A DNA stretch of 64,000 nucleotides from Sanderia malayensis (GCA_013076295.1 RQOL01000833.1:458659-522658), one strand, 5' to 3'; shown: positions 1 through 10,819, counted from the stretch's first letter. Numbers and translations: made by a program. Notes: generated by a model not told the origin, from the sequence alone.

Positions 1-240
1 ATATGGACCCAGAAGAAGGATATTGGGAAGCAAAACGATTACTTTTGGAATGATTCGGTGATAAATACAAGATGCTATATTGAAATCTGGTGACCCAGAA
101 GCACTGCTCGACTTAGCTGATGATTTGGAGAACTGCAAAATAATCTGAATGAAGATAGATTGTTAAGAATGTTGCATCGCAGGCCGAATTACGTCAAGTC
201 AAGGTGGCAGAAAAGGGTCCATCTGGGTGTTCCAAGAAAA
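1..240 (+). pseudogene. BEL/Pao retrotransposon gag fragment (DUF1759-like)
   Basis: Plus-strand translation gives pieces of a DUF1759-type gag domain of BEL/Pao retrotransposons: GYWEAKRLLLE, a stop, FGDKYK, then in another frame DPEALLDLADDLENCK, then RRPNYVKSRWQKRV near 175-225. The order and spacing match the family (GY..A..LL..FG, then L..L...L..C, then the LP.....RW block). In-frame stops and at least two frame changes show it is dead. It runs off the left edge and ends where minus-strand hAT coding begins, roughly 235-255. The family assignment comes from motif recall, not a search. Confidence 0.6.
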
Positions 241-244
241 TTGC

Positions 245-2313
245 ACACTTTTGTCAAAGCATTTGAAGGAATTCCAGATTTTCTTAACTCAGGGAAGCAA
301 CATGGGTCCAGGCATGCAAAATGCTTGTACATTTTCTCATGATCAAGAAATCTTTTCCTGAAATTTTCTAAAACGCAATCCATGATAACATTGTACGTGT
401 TAATTCGATAGTCGTTGCTAGGCTCAGAAACTCTCTCATCTGCACTTTTCTCGCCAATCATTTACTTCCTTTTCCTTGATCTTTTATTTGGCAAGCTTGA
501 ACTGACTTCAATATCTGTTTCTTCGAGCATGGAACTCACATTTCTACAAAATTCTTGAGCCTTGCTATGCAAAGTTACAAAATCTCTGGCTGTGCTTTTA
601 ATTTGTGATGTTGCTGAATCCACCATTCGCCAAGCTTGCAACATATCCAAACCTTTGGTTTGTAAGTAAAGGGTAAGTGGAGTTGTTATCTTGTAGATTC
701 TCATAAACAAAAATGCTGTCAAAACTGTTTCAAATTTCAAGAATGGCTCCAAGAGATTTCTGGCATCATTTCTTGCAGTTGCATCAAATGAAACTCCTTC
801 TGACACCGTCTGCAAAGAAATTACTAGTTCCTGGAATAGGTTTCCATTGGGATCTTCAGATGTCCCAAATATCTTTGAAAGTGCAAATGATTTGGAAAGC
901 CACCTTGTTTCTCCTATTGCTGCAAGTCTCTATATCTTTGCTCCACTGGTTCCTAATGCTTTTTCCCAAACATCCATTCTTTTGTAGGATTTCCTGAAAA
1001 ATCTCAAGGCTAACTGAATGATTCCAAACAAAGACATTGCTGGCGTACATGTTGAACACGCATCGCTCAGTATGAGATTCAAGGAGTGACTGTAACACCA
1101 TGTATGTACATGTAAACTTGCAACCTCAGATATCTTAGCAGTTAAACCATTGTACTGCCCCAACATATTTGCAGCATCATCGAATGCATCACCGACACAG
1201 TTCTTGATATCCAAACCATTCTCCTCAAGGGTGGCTTTTACCAGGTCAAATAACGATTTTCCAGTCGTTGATGTTGCCTTAACCAGGGATGAAAGCCTTT
1301 CACATGCATTCCCATCGTGAACATATCTGATTACCATAGAGCATTGATCGTGAGTCATAATATCCTGGGTTGTATCAACTTCTATAGAAAAAATACCAGC
1401 TTCTCAGATTTCGTCAGGTATATTTTCTTGAATGAAATCCCTAAGAATATGAATAATTTTCGTTGCAATATCATTGCTGAGAAATGTTACTAATGATCTG
1501 CGACCATGTCTATTTTTAGCACCATCTGGTCTGAGTTTCTTTCTTTTTTTAAGTGCCTGTTCGCTGGTAGCTTGAATCTTATCAATATGCTCTTTCAGCC
1601 CTGCATCTGACTCTGCAACAAGCTTCACAATCTCGATAAAATTTCCATGATTTACAGCATCATCATTAACTTCATGGGCACCTTTGTGTCTTCTTCCACG
1701 AAGAACAATTCCTTTCTTTCCCAAAACTGAAATAGTACGTACAATCTTTTGGACAACCTCCCTTCTCTCCTCGACTTGTTTTTCCTTATATCCATTGTCG
1801 TACCGTCCAAAAGATAGGCTACATTGCTTTTCGTTTTGCGAAGTAGGAATGCCTCTGCTGATTGTAAATGTCCAATTGATTTTTCATGTTCTTCGATTTG
1901 TTTTTCGTGTGCTTGAAATCTGCCAGTCCTCTTGTGAAAACTGATTCTGCGCTTCCATATGCAAGGCATAAACTGCAATGAAGAATTCTGGAAGAGATAT
2001 TGAAAGTCAGCCACTGTCTTTCTGCCATTACCCCAGTTTCCGTAACTCTTATAAAAGCCTTTTTAACATTTAATGGCACAATTTCTGTTGAAACTTGTGG
2101 ATGGAAATCGAAAAATTCATCCAAACCAGTCACTGTAGGTCTTTTGAACATATTTTCTGCGGAATAAATTTCTCCCCTTCAGCACATGTTTGCTCATTCC
2201 ATGTAGCATGGGCTTTGTCATCGTCATAAGTGCTTGAGCTTGATGCTGTGAATCCCAAAAAATTGTCGCTTCGCTCGACGTCTTTGTTGTCATTTGTTAT
2301 GTTCGGTTCTGAA
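245..2313 (-). pseudogene. hAT-superfamily / ZMYM1-like (TTF zinc finger, DUF4371) relic, main part
   Basis: Read from 2313 down to about 245. A TTF-type zinc-finger block (WLTFNISSRILHCSLCLAYG region, 2151-1900) is followed by DUF4371 sequence (LGKKGIVLRGRRHKG at ~1725; EAGIFSIEVDTTQD at ~1395; CYSHSLNLILSDACS at ~1080; GETRWLSKSFAL at ~900) and a C-terminal hAT-like part (LDPCCFPELRKSGIP at ~310). Frame changes occur near 1900 and 1780. Three in-frame stops interrupt otherwise continuous coding: TGA 1404-1406, TAG 930-932 and TAA 462-464. A plausible acceptor (TATATTCAG) lies near 2306. Whether it is a transposase or a transposon-derived zinc-finger gene cannot be told here; it is not functional. 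Its N-terminal part lies beyond the ISL2EU insertion. Confidence 0.8.
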
Positions 2314-2531
2314 TATATCTAGAAATAAATTTATTTAAATTTTGAAACTCTGGTGGCTTTAGGCTGCCCCCACCGCTTCTGCTCTCATCATATTATTTTC
2401 TTCTTATCAATCATACAAAAAAGACAGATCTTCATTTATTTCGTTTGAGAAAAAAACCAAAGAGGCCAAAACGCCTACAGCCATTTGCAAGGTAACAGCA
2501 TGGGCCATCGGGCCTTTCAACTGTTCACCAT

Positions 2532-2634
2532 AGACGAGTTCACGCTTGACGATGCATCATGGGTAATCAGGACATTGAATTGATCAACAATGGCGCGTGT
2601 GCTTCAATGAATTGAAGCACACGCGCCATTGTTG
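2532..2634. repeat. Left ISL2EU terminal inverted repeat and adjoining perfect hairpin
   Basis: Bases 2532-2595 match the right end 6264-6327 in inverted orientation without a mismatch by eye. The repeat runs straight into a separate perfect palindrome: arms 2585-2608 and 2611-2634 (24 bp each, starting CAACAATGGCGCG) around a 2-base loop. The hairpin has no counterpart at the right end, so it is a left-end-specific addition rather than part of the ancestral repeat. Confidence 0.9.
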
Positions 2635-2754
2635 AATATATTCACGCGCCTGTTTTGAATATATTCACGTGCTCTGTTCTACTAATTACCTGATAAATAA
2701 AGCTACTGATAAACTGATATTACTGATATTACTGATAAATAAATCACGAGGATA

Positions 2755-4074
2755 ATGCCAGTCTATCGCTGTTGTGTAGGGGGTTGTTACAACGACTCGA
2801 GATACGTTGACAAAATTGTAAAGCGAGGCCACGTTGATGGCGAACTACGTTGGCATCATTTCCCTAAACAACCAGAGAAGAGAGAGCAGTGGACAAGGAA
2901 TGTTTCGAAAGGACTTTGTGGTTTTGTTGCCAGCGACCACAAGACTGTTTGCTCCAACCACTTTCAGTACGGAAAGCCGACATTCGCTGCTCCGAATCCA
3001 ACCTTATTCCTTGTGGAAAGCGACAAGAAGAAGTCGTCGCCAAGAAAGCGAAAGCTGCCAACTAGAAGGCCAGTAGTTTCATCAACTAAAGAGCCAAAGA
3101 ACAAGGAAGCAGGGTCTCAATGCACCATTGTTGACCCCCAGGCTTATTCAAGCTTAACATTTGCTCATTTGACACGTGAATGTGATAGCAATAATTTTAC
3201 TGGATTGTCAGTTGACAGATTTCGACTAATCTTTGATCATGTAAAAGATAAGGCCTTGGTGATGCACTACTGGAAAGGTCCCAGAATAACAGGGGACACA
3301 TCAAAGCCCAAAATGAATAGACAAGTGAGAGCCCTCACTTTAGAGCAAGAATTTCTGTTAACAATGATGAAGCTAAGAGTTGGTCTGTTCCACTTTGACT
3401 TGGCATTTAGATTCAACATTTCAGTGGCAGCATCAAGCTCAATATTCAATACATGGGTCAAGTTCTTACCTAAAGAACTCAAGTGGTTGATAGTGTGGCG
3501 AGAGAGATTACGCATCCGTAGGAATCTTCCTGATATGTTTAGAAAGTATTACCCAAAGTGTAGAGTTATACTGGATTGTACTGAAGTCTACATTGAAACA
3601 CCTTCTGATCTGGCAGTTGCTGCTCAATGCTGGTCTGATTATAAACATCACCACACAATTAAATTTCTTGTGGGTATTACTCCAAATGGTGCTATATCTT
3701 TCCTTTCTGATGTCTATGGTGGAAGAGCAAGTGACATATTCATTGTTGAAGACTGTAGGTTTGTTAAAAGCCTGCAGCCACATGATCAAGTCATGGTAGA
3801 CCTTGGTTTTAAGATCAGGGATTTACTTGCATTTTATCAATGCTCACTGGCTATACCTCCTTCAAAGCATGGTAACCTTCAAATGTCAGGCTCTGATGTT
3901 AGGGAAACCTCACTTATTGCCAACGTAAGAATATATGTGGAGCAAGCAATACGAAGAGTTAAATACTTTGAGATCTTGAAAAGAGAACTACCAATAACAC
4001 TGCTACCGCTTGCAGATGATATTGTTGTAATTTGTTCAGCTCTGTGTAATTTGTTACCTCCTCTCAGCACATAG
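2755..4074 (+). CDS. ISL2EU transposase: THAP zinc finger plus DDE_4 catalytic domain
   Basis: Intact 439-residue frame. Residues 1-90 form a C2CH THAP domain that would bind the element's ends: C6/C7 and C11 near the start, then C66 and H69 in TVCSNHF. A lysine/arginine-rich linker (91-105) follows. Residues 195-235 (TLEQEFLLTMMKLRVG) are the helix-turn-helix that precedes the nuclease in this group. The DDE_4 nuclease-fold domain covers about 270-435. Catalytic acidic residues are visible at D274 (VILDCTE), D349 (MVDLGFK) and E396 (IYVEQAIRRVK), in the right order and spacing. The ATG at 2755 gives the canonical short THAP N-terminus. No stop or frameshift interrupts it, in contrast to nearly all other coding in the window, so it could still make protein. 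Confidence 0.9.
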   Translation: MPVYRCCVGGCYNDSRYVDKIVKRGHVDGELRWHHFPKQPEKREQWTRNVSKGLCGFVASDHKTVCSNHFQYGKPTFAAPNPTLFLVESDKKKSSPRKRKLPTRRPVVSSTKEPKNKEAGSQCTIVDPQAYSSLTFAHLTRECDSNNFTGLSVDRFRLIFDHVKDKALVMHYWKGPRITGDTSKPKMNRQVRALTLEQEFLLTMMKLRVGLFHFDLAFRFNISVAASSSIFNTWVKFLPKELKWLIVWRERLRIRRNLPDMFRKYYPKCRVILDCTEVYIETPSDLAVAAQCWSDYKHHHTIKFLVGITPNGAISFLSDVYGGRASDIFIVEDCRFVKSLQPHDQVMVDLGFKIRDLLAFYQCSLAIPPSKHGNLQMSGSDVRETSLIANVRIYVEQAIRRVKYFEILKRELPITLLPLADDIVVICSALCNLLPPLST

Positions 4075-4195
4075 CTCTTGAAAAAGATGAAAGAAATCAC
4101 ACAGAAACAATATTTATTCAAGCTCATTTGAGGATTTACTGTATAACAAAGTAGTGTAAGTAAAAGTGTATAAAAAAACAACAGCACCCATAGTC

Positions 4196-6084
4196 TTATA
4201 AATCTTGAGCAATGTCATTACAAGTTAAACACATAAAAGTATTGTCTTCATTAACATCTCTGCCAACGCATACACAGTGAAACCATGTTTGGCAACAGTC
4301 ACACTGAACACTCTCGTCATTGTCTCCACGGTCAAACTCTTCTGGTTCCAAGCATGGTTTCTCGCAGATCAAACAATAGCAAAGGGGTCTGAGACCCAAC
4401 AGCACCTTCTGAACATAACTTTTAAAAAATATAACAAGTTTTCACAAGATATCTTGCCAGAAATTAAGATCAAATGCAATCTTCTCAACTAATGGTTGAC
4501 CTTTCATTGTCCAAATTACAAAGTATGTTGTTTCGAGTCCTGTCAGTGCCATTTGGCCTTGCACTTGAAAAAAGTATTTGTGGTTACGTTTCAGCTGCAA
4601 TTTTCCATCACAGTTCTCTAGAAAGTCAGTCTTCTTGTAACCCTCTTCTACTGTTACATCTTTAATAGAGAAAGGGCACTTGTACTCAAGACAAGAATTC
4701 TGACAACACGAACATGAGAAAATATTGTCAGGACTTGCACCTATGTAGGGATGGGATTTCAACACAAATAGACCACAGATGTGCAGTTTGGGATTTGTGT
4801 GCAATTTTGCAATGGTGGTGAAGAATGCTTTGCTGGCATCTTTTTCATGCATTCTCCCCCATCTGATGGCTGGAATATGGCCCAAATCCTTATGGTTCAT
4901 GAGTTTCACCAATAGAGGTGTCACCTTTGATTTTACTGCTTTCCCTCTTTGTCGTAATAATTTCTTCACTTTGTTGTAAATATCATGGAAATTTGAGGCG
5001 GTGATCCTTCCAATTCTCTGCTGGATCCAAATGTATGACTTGGATTGGCCACGGGTTGCCTTCTCCAGTTCTTTTAGACTATTGTCATTGAAAGACAACA
5101 TCTGTGAAAAAGAGCTGACAAGCTCACTTTCCTCCTTTGAAGTGCTTACTGTCAACACTTTGTCAGCTATCTCCTGTAATGAAGGGGGAACATCTTCTTC
5201 TGTTGGTGGTGCATATGAGATGTTTAGCACAGCACTAGGAAGTGCTGTAGGGACTGAAGTCAGAAAAGATTGTTTCTTTTCATCAGATACATCTCTCATG
5301 CCCAATGGTCTGGGATCAAACTCTTGTTTTGACATGCTGTTGAGTGAGAATTGAGGAGCTGACTTGTTTAGTTTATGAGCTTGAATATTCATATCCTTAA
5401 CTCTCTGAGGCTCAACTTCCTTCTTGGAGGATGAATTCCAATAACAAGCCACTTCTGTGCATGATGGATTTGTTAATCCCTGTTGGTTTACAAATTCAAC
5501 TTTATAAAGTAATGCAATAATGTGGTTACAACATTTACTGTATCCTGCTGTACAGCTGCAATAGCCACAAATAATCTCTCCTGTAGGTTTGCAGACAACC
5601 CAGACTTTATGTGGCTGGTCCCTTACTTTAGTTGATGGTGTTACTGATGAAAGCAGTAAAACATTCCCTGTTGGCGTTGTTGAAGACACAACTTCGTGAA
5701 CAAAACCACTTTTAAAGTGAGAGTATGCCTTTCTGACCTTGTACTGACCAATATATTCCGTCGAAAAGCCTTTTTTTCTAATATGTAGGAGAAGATGTTG
5801 CCAAGATCAACTTTAGGCCACTTCGTCAAGTCCTTGTTCCATTCTTTCATCTCCAAAGGATCTTGTTCAATGTCAAGCGATCTTAACAAAACACGGCGTT
5901 CATGGCATAATGTTTTTGCCAAGTCTTCACCAGACTCTTTAACAGGGGTGTTTTGTTCAAACGCTACTAGAGCTCGTGCTGCAAGATCGGAATGTTTTCC
6001 ACCAACTGGAATAGCTCTTTGCCGAAGATAGAACTTCAGTTCATCACAGGAGAGATCTAGAAAATCCTCGAGGTGCTTTGCCAT
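4196..6084 (-). pseudogene. ISL2EU second protein: SAP-SWIM-YqaJ nuclease-PHD, disrupted
   Basis: Starting at 6084: a SAP-like helix pair (LSCDELKFYLRQRAIPVGG); a SWIM zinc finger (CSCTAGYSKCCNH, ~5540); a YqaJ/lambda-exonuclease-like domain with RWGRMHEKDASKAF, GASPDNIF, the E-x-K signature LEYKCPF and YFFQVQGQMALTG (~4870-4530); and a C4HC3 PHD finger (CYCLICEKPC ... CDCCQTWFHCVC ... CLTC, 4380-4205). Two lesions break it: a 1-nt frameshift near 5765-5775, next to A7 and T4 runs, and an in-frame TGA at 4442-4444 between YqaJ and PHD. Its role in these elements is not established to my knowledge; the nuclease fold suggests DNA processing. It is convergent with the transposase gene, with 3' ends about 120 bp apart. 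Confidence 0.8.
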
Positions 6085-6263
6085 GTAGAATTATTGTTGA
6101 TCTTTTATACAATTCTGAACCAAATAGAATCAAAAAAACTGTAAAAAGAACTTGTCTGTATACGTACTTAGAATAACCGACGGCTGACGACAATTTATAA
6201 GAACGCTAACGTAGAACAGAGCACATGGAAAAATTCAAAACAGAAGGATCATCGAAGCACGTC

Positions 6264-6327
6264 CGCCATTGTTGATCAATTCAATGTCCTGATTACCCAT
6301 GATGCATCGTCAAGCGTGAACTCGTCT
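6264..6327. repeat. Right ISL2EU terminal inverted repeat
   Basis: Reverse complement of 2532-2595 over 64 bp. It ends ...CTCGTCT at 6327 and is followed by AT. Confidence 0.92.
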
Positions 6328-6423
6328 ATTCAAGCCCTTGGTGAACCATGCAATTTTAAGCCTAAAATACCCAGAATAAAGCACAGAAAAAGCAATATTT
6401 CAAGCTTCAAGGGTGGGATGGCA

Positions 6424-6759
6424 TCACAAGCTTAATGGTGAATTGCCGTTAACAGGGAAAAAATTTTGAAGGCCCCTTATACAATGTTTGATAAGTGCGG
6501 ACCTAGTAAATAGTAAGTGAATAATTTGAATACTACTTTCTTCGTTCTTTTTTTCTTTGAAAAAAGATGCAAGTGGTTTTATTTGTTTGGGGCTTGCAGC
6601 AAGTAGCCGAATTTCTTTTTCTCGTTTCTTTTGAGATCCACTTTTTTGCTTCTTCCTTGGAACTACGCTTTCTTCGCCATTTTCTTCCTCCATGTTCACT
6701 GTTTCAATGTTTATTTCCAACTGTGTACTTTTTGAAAATTGATACTTTTGTAATGACAT
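6424..6759 (-). pseudogene. N-terminal piece of the hAT/ZMYM1-like gene
   Basis: The block PRKKQKSGSQKKREKEIR followed by PLASFF is the basic N-terminus that normally sits upstream of the TTF zinc finger in ZMYM1-like and related hAT proteins. It is on the same strand as, and upstream of, the zinc-finger/DUF4371 relic, from which it is separated by the ISL2EU insertion and about 220 bp. This supports one original gene now split. The assignment is from recall of the family; the block is short. Confidence 0.55.
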
Positions 6760-6769
6760 GCTGTAAAAA

Positions 6770-7080
6770 CCGGACTCAAATGAAGGAGTTTCATTTGACG
6801 CACCATTAACAAGAGTGAAAACAGGTGATCAAAACGTTGTGCCTGTTAAATTCGCAAAGTAGCTACTTGTGAAATAATTTAAAATAAATAGAAATACTTT
6901 CTTCAAAGGGGCTCACTGAGAAATCTCCCGGTGTCCCCCCTGGCTACCACGCCACTGCGACACTTGGAAAAATGCCCTGCTACAGTTTATGTCTCTGCCT
7001 CCCATGCCAGCAGTTTCGGTCATTCCGTCATTTGAAGGTAATACATCGTAGCCGCCATTGAGAGGGGGGATTTCTTTGAT
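6770..7080. other. No recognisable gene
   Basis: Spacer between the hAT-like N-terminus and the DIRS relic. It contains a G-run (7064-7070) and no open frame or repeat that I could tie to a family. Confidence 0.4.
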
Positions 7081-7083
7081 TTT

Positions 7084-7646
7084 ATGCTTGTCTGTCTTTA
7101 TAATATCACTGCATTGCCCACAGCGCTGCCATTAAGTGTTCAGCTTGACCGCTTGTTGAAAACCCTGCCGCCTATCGCAACCTTCAAAGGTTGGGCCGAT
7201 GCTTGGGCCATATTTGCCACTGTTGTCATCAGAAATTCTGCCGAAAAACTCCCCTCTTTGCTGTCTCATTTTTTTCTCATTGCAAAAGCGCACAGGGATG
7301 TCCTGGCATGGGGGTGGCTGTCCTATGATACCACTTTTCGCAAGCAAGCAGCCAGCAATGCTCAGCTCTCTTGGTCAACACTCGATCCTACATTGTATAT
7401 CTCCACGGTATTGACCTCTGGGGTCCAACAACCTGCATTGCCATTCCGGGCCTCACAGCCCAACAGCTAAGCAAGCCAGCGCCTGTCAGTTATGGAATTG
7501 AGGCTCCTGTCCCTTTGCCAAGCAATGCTGCTATGCCCATATTTGCAACTGTTGTCGGGGGGACCACCAAACCGTGGCTAATCAGGGATGATCATCACAG
7601 ATCTCTTTTACCACCCGCGACAAAGAAGCAGCGCTCGTCAAAATGA
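7084..7646 (+). pseudogene. DIRS-type retroelement gag-like region
   Basis: Two overlapping frames give a continuous gag-like sequence: WADAWAIFATVV, HRDVLAWGWLSYDTTFRKQA and LSWSTLDPTLYI, then a tail ending TKKQRSSK. The W..AW, W..YD..FR and W...D..LY spacing is what I know from DIRS-group ORF1 proteins. A frame change near 7400 separates the two halves. It lies upstream of RT-like, RNase H and tyrosine-recombinase sequence of the same element on the same strand. Confidence 0.6.
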
Positions 7647-7768
7647 CTAGACTTTGACATTTTAACTAATTCTTCATACATATTTGCTTACCTGTCGTTA
7701 TCACTGCTTCACATTCTTATGTTTGCTGTGATTTCCTGCGTTATTCGTCTCACCCGGATGCAATGTAG

Positions 7769-7960
7769 GTGCTTGATGGGATTATCCACGGATTTAATAT
7801 TGGCTTAACCTCGGGATCACCTAAAGCAGCTACCCGAAACTGTGTTTCCGCTCTTAAACAACCAGCAATCATTGATGCTTATCTTGCGGAGGAGCTTTCA
7901 CAAGGCACCATGGCAGGGCCGTTTGCTGCCCCAACTCTACCATTGTTAATCTACCATTGT
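7769..7960 (+). pseudogene. DIRS reverse transcriptase, N-terminal stub only
   Basis: GIIHGFNIGL ... NCVSALKQP ... YLAEELSQGTMAGPF matches the start of DIRS-group reverse transcriptases (GF.IG, then NC.SA...P..V..YL..E...G...GPF). Coding similarity stops near 7960. The palm domain with the catalytic aspartates is absent from the window. Confidence 0.55.
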
Positions 7961-8029
7961 CTCTCATTGGCACTTTACAATATTGTTGTCAAGTCGTTGT
8001 TTTGGGCCAACCATTTATACCTTGCTTAA

Positions 8030-8960
8030 TTGACAGGGCGGGCTCGGTGCCGGGATTACATCATCATGCCCATTTATCGGCCTGGGAACGAGATGATATA
8101 ATGTGGTGGGATAAGTTATTGTCCTGTTAGAATGGCTGCAGAGCAGCTCTTTTTCTAAAGCCATGCAATGTCGTTTGCCAGACATTGAATCATTTTTATA
8201 GAAACTTCAGAAATTAAGATTCCTTCGATATCACCCCAAAAAGCTCAAATCTTCTCACATTTGTTTTTGGTTTGCTCGGGCCTAACGACTCCGGGGAAGA
8301 GTGCTTAGGCCCGAGTAAAGAAGCCCAGAGTCACATTTCGGGTTACAAGCTTGTTTACTGCCTCTATTGCAGGAATTGCATTTGATTTTAGCATTAATGT
8401 CATCTTTAAAATCTTTCCCAATATCTCTCTTTACCTCAAAGCAAAAATGAGCGCTTTTATGAACAAAATCCTGCTATCCTGGTCGGTGGGTGCGAATTAT
8501 GTCTGTCTCCTGAAAAAGAACTTGTTCTGAAATAGTTTGATTGGTTTTGAAATGCTATCAGCAACATATGAAACAATATTTTTTGGCAACACTGAGTAAT
8601 TGTACCATTGTCTTCGTTATGTATCTCTACGACATGTAAATAGTTCTATGATTTATTTGCTCCCGAGATACCCGTCATGTGTGTGCTCGCTGACAGCTGG
8701 CCATGTCAAATTTGAATAGAAGACAGCCTGATTGACGTTGCAGACGCAACGTTTGATGACATCGCAGTGATGTTCTGCTTTCGCAGAAAAAAGGCCAAAA
8801 TTGCCTACTTTGAAGGTTAATAGAGAAAAAAGTATACATAATTTGCAAATTTTATTTGCGCCACGTTAATCAGTGCATTGAAATCTATAGATTTTTGAAA
8901 TAAAACACCATGTAAAAACTCGTTGCATTAGCACTTTAAAGAATTCATTCCAATTGTGTT
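8030..8960. other. Non-coding stretch replacing the DIRS RT palm
   Basis: No family-recognisable coding. It holds a perfect 11-bp inverted repeat (CTCGGGCCTAA at 8275-8285, complement at 8305-8315). It is probably an insertion/deletion scar, since RNase H coding resumes on the far side. Confidence 0.4.
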
Positions 8961-8984
8961 AGAGGCTTGTCTCTGGGGAAAATC

Positions 8985-9199
8985 GTGGTCAGGAGGCGGG
9001 TGGCTTTCCGGTGCAACAATATGGTAGTGGTGCTATGTCTCCAACAGAGAACATGCAGAGATCTGCACCTGGCCTACCTGTTGCGAGAGCTTTCGTTGCT
9101 TGCTATCACTAAAAATTTTATGTTTACGGCAATTCACATCCCTGGGGGTACTAATGTTGCGGCTGATGCTCTCTCCCATTTTGCCTTTCAGACATTTGT
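8985..9199 (+). pseudogene. DIRS RNase H domain fragment
   Basis: AFRCNNMVVVLCLQQRTCRD, LLRELSLLAITKNFMFTA and HIPGGTNVAADALSHF match the C-terminal half of a DIRS/Gypsy-like RNase H (D/N-M..V.C...RT, then HIPG..N..AD.LSR). It continues in another frame into the tyrosine recombinase. Confidence 0.7.
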
Positions 9200-10195
9200 A
9201 TGCAACATGCCGGACGCGGATCAAGCGCCTCGGGTCATAACCCAGAGCTACCTCAATCTGCTGTTTTTTCCACCCTGGATCAAGGCTGGCAAAATTTAAT
9301 GGCGAACTCCCTTGCAGCCCACATCCAAAACACATATGCGTCGGCTCAGAAGCGTTTACGAGTTTTCAGAAACCCATATACGGGCGGAGTACGGGTTTCT
9401 CAATCGTCATGGGTCTCCTTTTCCTGTGTCTGAACTAACACTGCTCCGATTTATTTCAAGCCTCAGCCCGTCCTGTAAAGCCTCTTTGATAAAACTTTAA
9501 TTATCCGCTGTTCGGGCGCTTCAACTACGCCACGGGTCTTGCGACCCATTGGACAGCTGTGTGCGAGTTCCTATGGCCATTTGCGGCCCACACAGCAACA
9601 GGCAGCCCCACCGAACCAAAAAATGCCCATTACACCCTTCGTCCTTCGTTTAATCAAACATTATCTCGATCTGTCACGACCCGATGATGTCATGTTCTGG
9701 GCAGCTTGTCTTACGGTTTTTTTGGGTTTCCTCCGCGCATCTGAATTCATTGTACCACCGGAAGGCTTTCAGCTTCAAAACAGTTAATTGTTGATGACAT
9801 TTCTATTGATCAACCTCCAATTCCGGACCGTGTTTTCCTCAGACTTAAGTTTCCAAAAACTCATCAGTTCGGAAAGGGTTGCACAGTAATTTCTCCCCAT
9901 GTGAGCGGTTCGCTTTGTCTAATTGCGGCAATTCTGATGTACTCAGCCCACCAGGGGGGCTCTCGTGGTCCCTTGTTCATCTGGCCCCATGGGGCGCCCT
10001 TAACTGAACAATCGTTGAATGCCAAATTATAAGCCATTTTGCGTCAATGTGGATGGCCTGAAACATTCTCTCTGCACAGTTTTCAGGGGGGGGGGGCGAC
10101 CACAGCGGCTGCTGTCGGCCTGCCAGACTACCTTATCCAGGCCTTTAGCCTGCTGGTCTAGCACGGCCTACAAAGCTTATATCAAGCTGCCGTAA
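9200..10195 (+). pseudogene. DIRS tyrosine recombinase relic
   Basis: N-terminal SAM-like part: LAAHIQNTYASAQKRLRVF, FPVSELTLLRFISSL, LSAVRALQLRHGSCDPL. Catalytic part: MPITPFVLRLIKHYLDL, DVMFWAACLTVFLGFLRASEF (catalytic Arg in LRAS), HSF near 10075 and AYKAYIKLP near 10170 holding the expected C-terminal Tyr. The HxxR arginine is lost where a run of ten G (10087-10096) replaces the normal codons. Frame changes occur near 9300, 9500, 9785 and 10090. This enzyme normally integrates the circular DIRS DNA; this copy cannot. Confidence 0.75.
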
Positions 10196-10199
10196 CGTC

Positions 10200-10815
10200 A
10201 ATTGATCACAGCCTCTTATGCTTTGTCACAAGGGGCCCAGGGTAGTTAAGCTTATCACTACGTCAATACATGACTGCCAGTTCTGTTTGATATTGTTGTT
10301 ATTGCCAAAGTTATGTATGTCATTAGATTCTGTTTACATTTTAGTTACCGTTTATGTGTTAATTTTCGTTTTTGTTATCTGGCTTCCTGTCACGTCAGTC
10401 TATGGGACAAGGCACACTGTCTTGCTTGGATCACATGTCACTCGGCTTTCAAGTGCCTGGTGGACAGTTGCCGGGATAAAATGCCTTGTGGACGGTACAG
10501 CCTAAAAGTACCCGACAGAATGTTGCAGTGCTATAGTACCTTGTTAAGGGTACAGTTGTTAAATACCTCATTGGGGGTAGCTACCGCCGATGAAAAATGT
10601 CATGCCTTTTGGGCTTGCGTGGTCTTATGCCTGCAGCCTTCTTTTGTGGCTTTTGTTTTCCTTAGGAGGTCACGGCGGCTGCCTGGTGGTGTTGTCAGTC
10701 AGGGGCTTCCATTATGACTTTTTGATTGCGTATAGTAAACTTTTACCTTAGCCATTTGTTCCTGATCTGCCATTTTGCTAAGTGTTATTGTTTGGGGAAA
10801 TGGGATTCGTGGGGT
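10200..10815. other. DIRS downstream region, no clear gene
   Basis: Probable 3' part of the DIRS element (these end in complex repeats), but I could not find a matching terminal repeat in the window. Confidence 0.35.
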
Positions 10816-10819
10816 CACA

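Larger units (their letters stand above)
2532..6327. mobile_element. ISL2EU-type DNA transposon, complete with both ends
   Basis: A 64-bp perfect inverted repeat (2532-2595 and 6264-6327) beginning AGACGAGTTCACGC bounds the unit. Further inward the ends again match imperfectly (CTGTTTTGAAT and TGCTCTGTTCTAC in both). AT lies immediately outside each end (2530-2531 and 6328-6329), consistent with a 2-bp target duplication. The two gene products, a THAP/DDE transposase and a YqaJ-nuclease protein on opposite strands, are the combination I know for ISL2EU elements. The element sits inside the hAT/ZMYM1-like relic: hAT N-terminal coding continues right of it and zinc-finger coding left of it, so this insertion is the younger event. 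Confidence 0.88.

Noticed and set aside
10218..10717. Hydrophobic plus-strand frame as a membrane protein
   Set aside because: No homologous pattern; it lies in the decayed 3' part of the DIRS element and overlaps another equally long frame.
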